Assembly (NCBI RefSeq): GCF_014697025.1
Contig: NZ_JACJRC010000015.1
Span: 1 to 64,000 of the forward strand
Source: Alkalinema sp. FACHB-956
GTDB taxonomy: Bacteria; Cyanobacteriota; Cyanobacteriia; Leptolyngbyales; Leptolyngbyaceae
Direction of reading: 5' to 3'
DNA: 64,000 nucleotides
The notes below the pieces were generated by a model. The model saw only the letters and a program-made list of their open reading frames with translations, was not told the origin of the DNA and did no database searches. This document shows, piece by piece, positions 1 to 9,168 of this stretch (within the stretch, counting starts at the first letter, position 1; every line of letters starts with the position of its first letter). The position numbers were made by a program, and so were the translations under genes.

Positions 1-2
1 AG

Positions 3-1064
3 TTTCGCTCCTGGACACCCTGGGAACAGATCAAGCTGGATATCGAAGATAATCCAGCCATTCCCGTGGTTTGGAACGATCGCCTGTTCTTGTTCTGGCT
101 ACGTATTGTTAAGCAGCCTCTACTCGATCCAAACAAGATGGCTATAAAGTCTGACCCTACGGGTTCAGATAACAAAGAGCAACCAATCGCTAATGTGAGC
201 CTCAGGAAAGTCAAAGAAACAGCAAAGGAGGAAGCAACTGCGAACACTAAAGTTACTGTCCAAGCAATACTTTGCTGGAGTGAATACTATAACGGCAAAT
301 GGCAAGCGACAAAGACTTCAGACATCAATAAACCAGTCGATTTAGGAGAGTTTAATGTTGCTGGGAACAATGCTTTCGATCGCTCAACTGTGCAGATTGA
401 AGCCCTTGAATGGTCTAGAGGATTGAGAATTATAATCAAACGTGATTTAACAGAAGTTTCTTACTTTGTTTTCTACAATACGCATTCCTTGCCAGTACGT
501 CAAGAAGTGGGGCGTTCTATGCCACCTGAGATTCAACGCCCTTATCCACACTATTATCGGATATTAAACGCTGAAAACAACAGCCTGAATATTTCCTATT
601 GCAAGCTAGATACCCCTTTGTCAGGTTCTTCGTTTATGCGGAACTTTCTCCAACTTCCTGTGGGCTTAAATTACCGATTTACTGCTCCTAACCATAACCT
701 GCCAAAACCCTGGGTCGCTCCATTCTTTTTTGAAGATAATCAACATGTGTTCTATGTCACGACCCAAGATAGCCCAGTGACTATTTCTGAATTTAAGGGA
801 TACAGGCTTAAAGGTGCGGAATATCTCCAAACAGCATCAGCCCAAATATCCCCCACAGTAGTTCAGACGGAATTGCAGCCGTTCGATCGCATGGCATCCT
901 TGCTGGCATATACAGAATCAATCAATACTGACCCAGCCATCATCCAACAATTTGTGACTGAAGATGCCTATATCAGCAAAGGCATTGGGGCCACGGGTGC
1001 GGTGCGCTACGGCGATCGCAACATTGGCATTGCCGGTATTGTGAATCAACAGCACATCCAGTAA
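3..1064 (+). CDS. Tc toxin subunit A-like protein, C-terminal fragment (cut by left edge)
   Basis: The frame is open from the left edge (first full codon at base 3), so this is the end of a larger protein. The first residues, FRSWTPWEQIKLDIEDN followed by PVVWNDRLFLFW, match the conserved stretch of insecticidal Tc toxin A subunits in the neuraminidase-like/receptor-binding region. A GTG at 66 is only an internal codon. The rest is beta-rich with no membrane segment. The next gene begins 26 bases later behind its own AAGGAG site and carries the following part of a TcA protein, so one ancestral TcA chain appears divided over two consecutive genes. TcA subunits bind the target cell and form the injection channel; whether this one is active is not known. 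It could also belong to a contractile-injection or polymorphic-toxin cluster whose other genes lie to the left. Confidence 0.7.
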   Translation, partial: FRSWTPWEQIKLDIEDNPAIPVVWNDRLFLFWLRIVKQPLLDPNKMAIKSDPTGSDNKEQPIANVSLRKVKETAKEEATANTKVTVQAILCWSEYYNGKWQATKTSDINKPVDLGEFNVAGNNAFDRSTVQIEALEWSRGLRIIIKRDLTEVSYFVFYNTHSLPVRQEVGRSMPPEIQRPYPHYYRILNAENNSLNISYCKLDTPLSGSSFMRNFLQLPVGLNYRFTAPNHNLPKPWVAPFFFEDNQHVFYVTTQDSPVTISEFKGYRLKGAEYLQTASAQISPTVVQTELQPFDRMASLLAYTESINTDPAIIQQFVTEDAYISKGIGATGAVRYGDRNIGIAGIVNQQHIQ

Positions 1065-1090
1065 ATCCCACTGTTTTAAGGAGAAGATTC

Positions 1091-4000
1091 ATGAAAAACC
1101 GCCTGACAGAAGCAATCCATACTCTTGATGATAGAGGAGTTGTTCATTCAACATTCTTTGAGCCTATCTATGAATATCGTCAGGACATAGCATTTACGTA
1201 TAAGTTTGAGAATTTCTTCCATCCCTTCATTGGCGAATTAATTCAGAAGCTCAACAGAGAGTCATTACCCGGTCTATTAGCTCCCAAGTATCACCAGGAT
1301 CTGGAAACAAAATTTTTCGACACGTTCTATAAGCTGTTAGCCAACGAGTTAGTCAAGCTGGAGTACTTTCCCAAAGAGATTGATCTGCGACCCGGCGGCC
1401 CTTATGCCAACTACAACTGGGAGCTACTGTTTCATGTACCTTTGACGATTGCCGTGCATCTCAGCAAAAATCAGCGCTTTGCCGAAGCCCAACGCTGGTT
1501 CCATTACATCTTTGACCCCACCAGCCCCGACAACTGCTGGAAATTCCTGGCTTTTCGACAATCAGGCGATGTCATGCAAATTGACGAACACCTGCGATTG
1601 CTGAGCAAAGAAGACCTAACACCTGAAGAAGAAAAACTGCGCGAATCGCTTCTTAACGGTTACGAAGCCAGCAAACAAAAACCCTTTCAACCCCATGCGG
1701 TGGCCCGCACACGACCGCTTGCCTATCAATACAGCGTTGTCATGAAGTATCTCGATAACCTGATTGCCTGGGGCGATAGCCTGTTTCGTCAGGACACCAT
1801 CGAATCGATTAACGAAGCCACTCAACTCTACGTCCTAGCGGCCAACCTTCTAGGCCCCAGACCCCAGAAAATTCCACCCACCGGCACCACACAACCCAAG
1901 ACCTTTGCTCAACTCAAAAACCCAAACTTAGATGCCACGGGTAATACTCTGGTCGATCTAGAGGGCAAATTCCCGTTCAACCTTGGGTTACCCAAAACCC
2001 AGAGGACTGATCCCGATGCAGCGGCTCCACTCTTTGGCATCGGACGGACACTCTATTTCTGTATTCCCCACAACGAGAAACTGCTGGGCTATTGGGATAC
2101 TGTGGGCGATCGCTTGTTCAAAATTCGCCACTGCATGAATATTGAAGGAATTTTCCGCCAACTTGCCCTATTCGATCCGCCCATTGACCCCGGTATGTTG
2201 GTCAAAGCTGCCGCGGCTGGGCTTGATATTGGGTCTGTTGTAAATGGCCTCAACCAACCTCCCAGCCCGGTTCGAGCCATCTTGTTTATTCAAAAAGCTT
2301 TGGAATTGTGTGGCGAGGTTCGGAATTTGGGTGGGGCATTGCTGTCAGCGATCGAAAAAGGGGAAGGAGAACGGTTAGCCCTGCTGCGCCAAAGTCACGA
2401 AATCAAAATTCAACAAATGCAGCAAGACGTTCGATTCTTGCAGTGGGCGCAAGCCCAGGAAACAACTGTATCACTTCTAAAAAGTCGCAACACTGCCCTG
2501 GAGCGATTGAAATATTATCAGCGGCTACTGGGTCTTCCATCCGATTCAAATGCTCCCGACAACCTGGAAATTGATTTTTCAAAAATGTTGATATTAACAG
2601 AGAAAAATTTTGCTGAACATTACGAAAAATTAGTTCAGCAATATGAAAAACCCTTAAGTTTGCAAAACCTCCAAAATCTACAACATGCATCTGATTCATC
2701 AACTGATGGATTTGCAACTTTATTGAGTGGTTCAAAAAGTTCAGGAAGTTTATATCTAAATACCTCTGAAAACACAGAACTTAATAGCCATCTGCCGAGA
2801 GCACGCGATACATCTTTATCAGCTTCTGTTTTTAATGTTCTTGCAGCAGCGTTTGCACCCGTTCCCGATCCTGATGTTCATATACATTTTTGGGGAATTG
2901 GAGGAAAAATAAAGCTAAAAGTAGGAACAGCTCTCGTTGCTGGTTCAAAAATCATGGGAGATGTTTCCAGCATTATTGCAGGATGGGAGCGTGAGCAAGC
3001 GGGTATGGCATCTAAACGGGCTTCTTATGAGCGTCGCGCCGATGAATGGATTTTGCAATATAATCTTGCTGCCCACGAACTGATGCAGATTGGGCGACAA
3101 ATTCTGACCTCACTGATTGCCGAACAAGTAGCACGGCATGAGTATGAAACCACTAAAAAGCAAATAGAACATTCCCAGGAAGTCGATCGCTTCCTAAACG
3201 AAAAATTCACCAACTCAGAACTTTATGCCTGGATGCAGGGCGAAATCTCGCGTCTCTATTACGAATACTATCGCTTTGCCTTCGACACCGCCCGCAAAGC
3301 TGAACAAACGATGAAACGCGAACTCATGCGCCCCGAAGTCGATGCCACCACCTACATCAAATTCAACTACTGGGATGGCGGACGCAAAGGCTTACTCTCC
3401 GGTGAAGCCCTCTATCTTGACCTGAAGCGCATGGAGATGGCCTACCACGAAAATAACAAGCGAGAGTATGAACTGACCAAACACGCCAGCCTTCTGCAAC
3501 TTAACCCACTGGCATTGCTCCAACTCCGCACCACGGGTCGCTGCACCGTTTCTCTGCCCGAAGAACTCTTCGATATGGATGGCCCCGGCCACTACTTCCG
3601 CCGCATCAAAACCCTCGCCGTTAGCATCCCCTGTGTGACCGGCCCCTACACCAGCATTAACTGCACCCTCACCCTCCTCAAAAATAGTATTCGTATCAAG
3701 CCGGAGATATCCGATGGCACTTACGCCCGGATTAATTCCGAAGATACCCGCTTTCAAGATTTCTTCGGAAGCCTCCAAAGCATTGTCACCAGCGCTGGTC
3801 AAAACGATAGCGGCTTATTTGAAACCAATCTCCGTGACGAACGCTACTTACCCTTCGAGGGCGCTGGTGTGATTAGCGAATGGCAGTTGACCTTACCCGC
3901 CAATCCCAGCAAGGAGGAACCTTGCCAGTTTGACTACAACACGATTTCGGATGTGATTCTGCATCTTCGTTACACTGCGCGTGAGGCAGGCGGATCATTG

Positions 4001-4447
4001 AAGAATGGGGCGATCGCTAACCTTAAAACTCACATCGAATCTGCTCAAACGGTTGGCTCCGTGCGTTTGCTTTCTGTACGCCATGAGTTTCCCACCGCTT
4101 GGGCAACATTCAAAAAGGTTAAACTTGAAGGAATAGTAAAAACAGCCTCATTAACGCTCACTCTACAGCCAGAACATTATCCCTTCTGGATTCAGAACCG
4201 GCTCGATAAAGTTCAGATCCGACAATTAGCCTTCTTTGCCCAAACTGCTAAAAATTCGGTAGAGATAACCACGAATGCCGATGGGACTGGAGGTAAAGAC
4301 ACTCTAGTTAAAGATCCTTCTCTGGGTAATTTAAAGACCGGCAGATTAACGAATATTCCGCAACCAGCATCCATCGGTCAATTTGAATTACATTTCAACG
4401 ATAACTCGATCGATGATCTATGGCTGGCTTTAACCTGGGGTACATAG
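1091..4447 (+). CDS. Tc toxin subunit A-like pore-forming and TcB-binding protein
   Basis: This 1118-residue protein matches the C-terminal half of Tc toxin A subunits. Near residue 115 it has NWELLFHVPLTIA, then RWFHYIFDPTSPDNCW. A long alpha-helical region follows, with a hydrophobic, glycine/alanine-rich stretch near residues 605-635 where TcA proteins carry the membrane-inserting pore helices, then the family motifs RADEWILQYNLAAHEL and QEVDRFLNEKFTN. From about residue 810 (GRCTVSLPEELFDMDGPGH) it has the beta-domain that binds TcB. The start is supported by AAGGAGA eight bases upstream. No TcB/TcC cocoon gene lies downstream in the window, so this may be an orphan or reworked TcA. The stretch near residues 490-570 is serine-rich and more AT-rich than its surroundings. 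Confidence 0.8.
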   Translation: MKNRLTEAIHTLDDRGVVHSTFFEPIYEYRQDIAFTYKFENFFHPFIGELIQKLNRESLPGLLAPKYHQDLETKFFDTFYKLLANELVKLEYFPKEIDLRPGGPYANYNWELLFHVPLTIAVHLSKNQRFAEAQRWFHYIFDPTSPDNCWKFLAFRQSGDVMQIDEHLRLLSKEDLTPEEEKLRESLLNGYEASKQKPFQPHAVARTRPLAYQYSVVMKYLDNLIAWGDSLFRQDTIESINEATQLYVLAANLLGPRPQKIPPTGTTQPKTFAQLKNPNLDATGNTLVDLEGKFPFNLGLPKTQRTDPDAAAPLFGIGRTLYFCIPHNEKLLGYWDTVGDRLFKIRHCMNIEGIFRQLALFDPPIDPGMLVKAAAAGLDIGSVVNGLNQPPSPVRAILFIQKALELCGEVRNLGGALLSAIEKGEGERLALLRQSHEIKIQQMQQDVRFLQWAQAQETTVSLLKSRNTALERLKYYQRLLGLPSDSNAPDNLEIDFSKMLILTEKNFAEHYEKLVQQYEKPLSLQNLQNLQHASDSSTDGFATLLSGSKSSGSLYLNTSENTELNSHLPRARDTSLSASVFNVLAAAFAPVPDPDVHIHFWGIGGKIKLKVGTALVAGSKIMGDVSSIIAGWEREQAGMASKRASYERRADEWILQYNLAAHELMQIGRQILTSLIAEQVARHEYETTKKQIEHSQEVDRFLNEKFTNSELYAWMQGEISRLYYEYYRFAFDTARKAEQTMKRELMRPEVDATTYIKFNYWDGGRKGLLSGEALYLDLKRMEMAYHENNKREYELTKHASLLQLNPLALLQLRTTGRCTVSLPEELFDMDGPGHYFRRIKTLAVSIPCVTGPYTSINCTLTLLKNSIRIKPEISDGTYARINSEDTRFQDFFGSLQSIVTSAGQNDSGLFETNLRDERYLPFEGAGVISEWQLTLPANPSKEEPCQFDYNTISDVILHLRYTAREAGGSLKNGAIANLKTHIESAQTVGSVRLLSVRHEFPTAWATFKKVKLEGIVKTASLTLTLQPEHYPFWIQNRLDKVQIRQLAFFAQTAKNSVEITTNADGTGGKDTLVKDPSLGNLKTGRLTNIPQPASIGQFELHFNDNSIDDLWLALTWGT

Positions 4448-4549
4448 AGTAGTTTCAAGCCTGAATAATGAAGAGCGATCGCGTCCTTCACACTCTTGAA
4501 CTTATCACTCAATCCTAACTTTTCTCCATTAGCCTCCAGGAGGTTTCCA

Positions 4550-5195
4550 ATGCCTCAAACTCTGGTTTTAGGTTCCCAAGGTGAAGATGTCAAGTTACTC
4601 CAAAGAACCCTCAATCAAAGTTCTCCCACGGCTTTACCACTACTGTGGGTGGATGGAGATTTACAAAACGGCAATTTCTCACATTCGCCAGTACTTACAT
4701 ATGCCGATCATGATTGATGCACCGGATGGTGGAAGTACGATCGAAGTCTTTACAGAAATCGGACAGGAACTCATCGATCACGATCCTGATCATAATCTGT
4801 TGCTCAGTGGTCATGCTTACTGGGCCGCCTATGATGGGTTTCCCCATTTGAATGCGATCGTCCAGGCAAATTTGCCGATCGTTTTTGGTGAAATTGCGAA
4901 TAAACAATACGCAGAGATTCAGGGAAAAAAGTACCAATGCTATTACGACCTGGATGGTTACTCTGAGAGTCACCCACCTCAAAGGGGATTTACCTATCAG
5001 GCTTTTTTGAAGCGGTTACAAGACCAGGAAATCGGTTGGCTGGCCTGGAGTTGGTGGAAAGACGGGTGCGCTGCCCGACAGCTAACTGAGAATGGCAATT
5101 TTTCGGGATTGACCCGTTACGGCAAAGATCTGGTTCACAATCCAATCTATGGTTTACAGGCAACTGCACAGCGTTCCCAAGCTTTTGATCATTAA
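4550..5195 (+). pseudogene. Broken gene: peptidoglycan-binding domain joined out of frame to the end of a GH5 glycoside hydrolase
   Basis: An ATG at 4550 sits 6-7 bases after CCAGGAGG and opens a typical peptidoglycan-binding repeat (LVLGSQGEDVKLLQRTLN, then LPLLWVDGD). It stops being recognisable around 4660, and that frame ends at 4717. From about 4660 the next frame reads as the C-terminal third of a GH5-type cellulase or mannanase: YKTAISHIRQYLHMPIMIDA, LLLSGHAYWAAY, IVFGEIANKQY (family acid/base-nucleophile region) and GWLAWSWWKDGC, ending at 5195. A full GH5 domain needs roughly 150 further residues before this point, so the middle of the gene has been deleted and the remaining parts joined out of frame. 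The ancestral gene probably encoded a secreted or spike-associated hydrolase. Expression of the GH5 part would need a frameshift near 4640-4670. Confidence 0.7.
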
Positions 5196-5213
5196 TTCTT
5201 AAGAGAGGAAGTT

Positions 5214-8200
5214 ATGCCCATACCAAACCTATTTGATATCAAATCCTATGGTGCGATCGGGGATGGCATTACGAATGACACCGAGGCGATGGTTAAGGCG
5301 ATCGCAGCGATTCCTATCACTGGCGGCAGACTCTTTTTCCCATCTGGTACCTACTTAATCGAACGGACACTGACCATTCAAAAGAGGCTCTTGATTCCTG
5401 AGTACGTACATCTTGTTTTCGATCAAGGTGCTCGGTTGGAGCCATCCGGCATTGCTGTTTTCCTTCAAGGGGCAGTTACCTGTCATCCTTCCCAGCATGT
5501 TTTTGGTGGCACTGGTTTCAACGAGCCAGTGACGAAAAGCAGCGAAGCTCATCCGGATGTCACTGTGAGTGGGAGTGCTTTCGGCAATTACAAATTTGTC
5601 GTGCAAATTGAGTCGGGTGGAGCGTTGGGCACTGCAACGTTCAAATACGCTGTAGATAGAGGTATCAGCGATAACAGCTTCTCACCTCCACAGTCAACAG
5701 CGGATAACGTTCCCTTACCCCAGGTTGGATTGACCCTCCACTTCCAGCCAGGAAATTACCCAGCCCAAGCCCAATATTCCTGGACATCCCTTGCCCCAAT
5801 TACCCTTGCTCCCAAAGCCTTTGAACAGATCAGTGTCAGAAATTTTGGTGCGGTTCCCGACTACAAGTCCCCTGCGGATCGAGGAACTGAGAACTGGAAA
5901 TTCTTCCAGGCAGCCCTGGGTGCTCTGGCTTCCATCCCTGAAGGAACCGGAAATCGGGGTGCCAGGTTATTGATTGATGGACATTATTACCTGGAAGATA
6001 CGCTGGTTCTTGCAAAGACCGTCATTTTTGAGGGCACCGGCACTAACTTCGGACCACCCTTTGGGGCGACTCGTTCCAGCCCTGGTGCTATGCTGATCTT
6101 CCCTGGTAATAAGACTGGTATCCACATTCAGGGAACAAGCGGTTCTTCCCACTCGGCTGAGAGAACTATTCTCCGCAATCTGGCAGTGTATTGCGCTTAT
6201 AACCGAGGTGAGGCAGCTTTCATTGGTTCTCAAGCAATTCCACCCAATCACCACCAAGGACACGGCATTCATGCCAACGTTCCCTGTACGATTCAAAATG
6301 TGATTGTGCAGAACTTCGCTGAGCATGGCATTTTTATCTCAGCCTATGCCGTAGGGTCACACCCTGATCCGAACTACGTTGGTGGTGCGGCTGGAACATA
6401 CATTAGCAATACACTTTGCGAACTGAATGGTGGGCATGGTTTCTATGTGGCGGGGATTGATGCCAACGTCAGCTTGATCGAAATGTGTGCTGCTACAGAA
6501 AACTGGGGCTACGGCTTCCGTGATGAGGGGGGTACTGGCAATACCTATGTTGCCTGCTATGGCCAGGGGAATCTCGGTGAATCTAGCAATCCAGGTGAGC
6601 CAGTTAAACCTGGAGAACCCAATGGATACTCGCTTGATCGCCACAATCATGACTTCTATGCGGCGCGCAATGGAATTAATTCCAGCCTGTTTTTGGGGTG
6701 CTATAGTGAAGCCTCGATCGATCATATCTATGCACCTGCCTGCGTGATTGGTGGTGCCCTGGCTCAAAATACGTTTATGCCAGATAGCAATGTGTTTGCC
6801 TTGAATGGTGGCATTGCCGCGATCTCCCCGCTGATCACGGAATACAAGAATGACCCGAACAGCCCTCGCATCGAGATTGGCGGCCCGCCGATCGCGGCGG
6901 GGGGACCTCAACCTATTCCCCATGCCCTTTCATTAATTGCCCGTAAAGCTGGATTACCGCCTGATTTTCTATGGTTGGTCTACCTGGCCATTGGCAGAGG
7001 AGAAGTTCACGATTGGTGGGAGTTTCGCAGCAATGATATCTATCATCCGCTGATGCGGTTTCCCACCAGCCAAAGCAATGCCCGCCATCCAGCTCCCTGG
7101 ATGACCAATGGCCTCTTTATAGGCAGGGATGACATCCCAAACAATCCTATCCACATGACAGCGGCTCCCCTCTCCACCGCTTTGGTACCACCCGCTACGC
7201 AGGGCGACGGCGGTTCATCACCCCAGATCTACGAGCGAGGAGACATCATCTGGAACAATGAACCCGTGCCGGGAGGGGCGATCGGGCAGGTATGCATTGA
7301 GAGTGGAACCCAAAGCGAACGTATCCGGGGTGAAACTCGTGGTTCGATTACACAGGACTCCTGTGAACTTATCGTGAATGCCGCCAGTCATTTAAGCGTT
7401 GGTCAATACATTACTATTCCAGGCATTGGATCAATAGACCTGAATAATCGCAGACCAGATACCCGCAAGATCCTCGCCATCAAAGGGTTAAAAGTGCAGG
7501 TGACACTTGATACTGAAGTCGATAAGACCGTTGCTGAGGTTTCCATTTACTTTGGGAAAACCTTCACATCGCTTCAGTCCACACAGGGAGCGATCAGGAG
7601 AGGTTCGACTGAATTAGTGGTCGAAAGTATTGCAGGGTTAATGGTTGGGGAATACATTGCGATCGCAGGACTTTCTGGACTCAGGCAGATTAAGGACATC
7701 CAGGATCAAACGGTGATCCTTGACCTGCCTGCTACGATAGATGCTCAAAAAGCTGAGGTTATCTCAGGTATGGCATTTGGGATTACCCTTGGCTCCATTG
7801 ATCAAGGCTCAAAGCACCTTTTGGTTAATGCTCCCACCGACGTTGCCGTGGGACAACCGCTTGTGATTACTGGGGTTGCTGGCATTAAGACAATCGTTGA
7901 TGTTGAGCATCTGAAACTCACCCTTGACACACCTACAAACACAGCAGTGAATAACGTCCAGGTTGCATTTGGATGCACTGTTGGAACCATGACAGAAAAC
8001 ACAACAGAGATGCTGGTCAACTCAACTGCCCGACTATATGTGGATCAGGCAATTGTGATTGCTGGAGTTGCTCTACCCAGAACGATAACCAACATTGAAG
8101 GACAGAAAGTAACCTTTACCCCAGCAATTGCAGAGCATGAGCGATTCAGTAATACTCCCATTGCTCTAAGCAAAATGGTTGGTTTCATCCGGCAAAATAC

Positions 8201-8924
8201 CACGGAATTGCTGCTTCGAGGTCATCAAACACCTGCGGTAGGACAGTACATTCGGATTGCAGGGATTGCCCCTATTCAGAAAATTATTCAGGTCAGGACA
8301 CTGGCGTTAACCGATAAGAACGAAAAGCAGTTTCAGGTTACTCTACACAAACCAGTTGAGGTCTCTGTGAATGATGCTGATGTATTAATGGATGTTGCTT
8401 TTGGGATGACCCTGGGATCAATTCAGTCGGGTTCTACTGAACTGATTGTCAATGCAAGTGCAGGGTTAGAGATCGGTCAGGCACTAGAGATTGCAGGAGT
8501 CTCCGGCATTATGAAAATTCTGGATATCCAGCCGTTTGAAGTGATGATCGACCAGCCAGCAGTGCAAACGGTCTCCAATGCGTTGCTCTCCTTCAGCCCT
8601 GCCACCTTCTCGACCTTCGGTAGAATTGATAGCTCGACCATTGATGAGATTGATAGCCCCTCCAAAGCCTATGGGGAAAACAAGGTTCTTAATCTGAGCG
8701 ATCGCTACGTTACCGTTACTGCTCCCGGCAAGACTATGACGCTTCCGGCTACTCCTGTAGATGGGCAGACCCACGCCATCAAATCCCAGCCAGGCATAAC
8801 AGCAGATGTTGATACTGCCGATAGGCGGACGATTGATGGACAGTTAACTATTCCTCTGGCTGGGGGTGAGTCTGCGACCTTCCGCTATAGTGCTGCCATA
8901 GGAGAGTGGGAGCGGCGATGCTGA
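5214..8924 (+). CDS. Pectate-lyase-fold (beta-helix) spike-like protein with six tandem C-terminal modules
   Basis: A GAGGAAG site precedes the ATG. The protein (1236 residues) opens with a Pectate_lyase_3/GH55-type start (FDIKSYGAIGDGITND, then GGRLFFPSGTYLI). A small beta-rich module follows at about residues 98-200, and the start motif recurs near residue 206 (ISVRNFGAVPDY), leading into a right-handed beta-helix to about residue 600. Residues about 700-1130 are six tandem modules of 65-80 residues with the pattern GSI..GSTELIVN..GLxVGQ.I.IAGV. The last 80 residues (TLPATPVDGQTHAIK, then DRRTIDGQLTIPL) resemble C-terminal domains of phage tail and cyanophage fibre proteins. No signal peptide is visible. 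It is probably a polysaccharide-binding or degrading spike linked to the injection-type genes upstream. The enzymatic activity and the target are unknown. Confidence 0.7.
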   Translation: MPIPNLFDIKSYGAIGDGITNDTEAMVKAIAAIPITGGRLFFPSGTYLIERTLTIQKRLLIPEYVHLVFDQGARLEPSGIAVFLQGAVTCHPSQHVFGGTGFNEPVTKSSEAHPDVTVSGSAFGNYKFVVQIESGGALGTATFKYAVDRGISDNSFSPPQSTADNVPLPQVGLTLHFQPGNYPAQAQYSWTSLAPITLAPKAFEQISVRNFGAVPDYKSPADRGTENWKFFQAALGALASIPEGTGNRGARLLIDGHYYLEDTLVLAKTVIFEGTGTNFGPPFGATRSSPGAMLIFPGNKTGIHIQGTSGSSHSAERTILRNLAVYCAYNRGEAAFIGSQAIPPNHHQGHGIHANVPCTIQNVIVQNFAEHGIFISAYAVGSHPDPNYVGGAAGTYISNTLCELNGGHGFYVAGIDANVSLIEMCAATENWGYGFRDEGGTGNTYVACYGQGNLGESSNPGEPVKPGEPNGYSLDRHNHDFYAARNGINSSLFLGCYSEASIDHIYAPACVIGGALAQNTFMPDSNVFALNGGIAAISPLITEYKNDPNSPRIEIGGPPIAAGGPQPIPHALSLIARKAGLPPDFLWLVYLAIGRGEVHDWWEFRSNDIYHPLMRFPTSQSNARHPAPWMTNGLFIGRDDIPNNPIHMTAAPLSTALVPPATQGDGGSSPQIYERGDIIWNNEPVPGGAIGQVCIESGTQSERIRGETRGSITQDSCELIVNAASHLSVGQYITIPGIGSIDLNNRRPDTRKILAIKGLKVQVTLDTEVDKTVAEVSIYFGKTFTSLQSTQGAIRRGSTELVVESIAGLMVGEYIAIAGLSGLRQIKDIQDQTVILDLPATIDAQKAEVISGMAFGITLGSIDQGSKHLLVNAPTDVAVGQPLVITGVAGIKTIVDVEHLKLTLDTPTNTAVNNVQVAFGCTVGTMTENTTEMLVNSTARLYVDQAIVIAGVALPRTITNIEGQKVTFTPAIAEHERFSNTPIALSKMVGFIRQNTTELLLRGHQTPAVGQYIRIAGIAPIQKIIQVRTLALTDKNEKQFQVTLHKPVEVSVNDADVLMDVAFGMTLGSIQSGSTELIVNASAGLEIGQALEIAGVSGIMKILDIQPFEVMIDQPAVQTVSNALLSFSPATFSTFGRIDSSTIDEIDSPSKAYGENKVLNLSDRYVTVTAPGKTMTLPATPVDGQTHAIKSQPGITADVDTADRRTIDGQLTIPLAGGESATFRYSAAIGEWERRC
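7324..8604 (+). repeat. Six tandem protein modules within the spike gene
   Basis: The encoded segment consists of six consecutive, diverged modules starting near 7324, 7585, 7783, 7978, 8179 and 8404. Each carries a GS/NTTEL(L/I)VN core, then a VGQ.I.IAG(V/I) core, then a 'valine-rich strand, D-x-P' ending. Divergence is high at DNA level, so the repeats are old rather than recently amplified. Confidence 0.65.
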
Positions 8925-9168
8925 CAAGCAGGTGCTCTGTGTCAGACACGCTTGGAAACTTTAAAGGGAATTTTTAGTGTCATATCAAGATTGATTTTTT
9001 CTGCGATCGCTAGCTTGGTGATTAACTGACCCGATAAACAATTAATTACATCCTCATTTTGTAGCCAACTGGATACTGGATAAATCGCCATTGGGCGCAG
9101 GTAGTCTGAGCGCTCGCCTTGTTAGGGTGACATCTACAGCAACCTTAACTTGTGTTCCAGGGCTGCCT

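Noticed and set aside
3..1064. Reading the first gene as complete from GTG at 66
   Set aside because: The frame is open with family-like sequence back to the left edge, so the gene continues outside the window.
9100..9130. GTTAGGG-containing sequence resembling an integron-type site
   Set aside because: No matching complementary core or attC fold is present, and no integron integrase is in the window.
9091..9168. Upstream extension of the gene starting at 9169
   Set aside because: The extension is not preceded by a ribosome site and is not coding-like; the ATG at 9169 starts a typical basic N-terminus.
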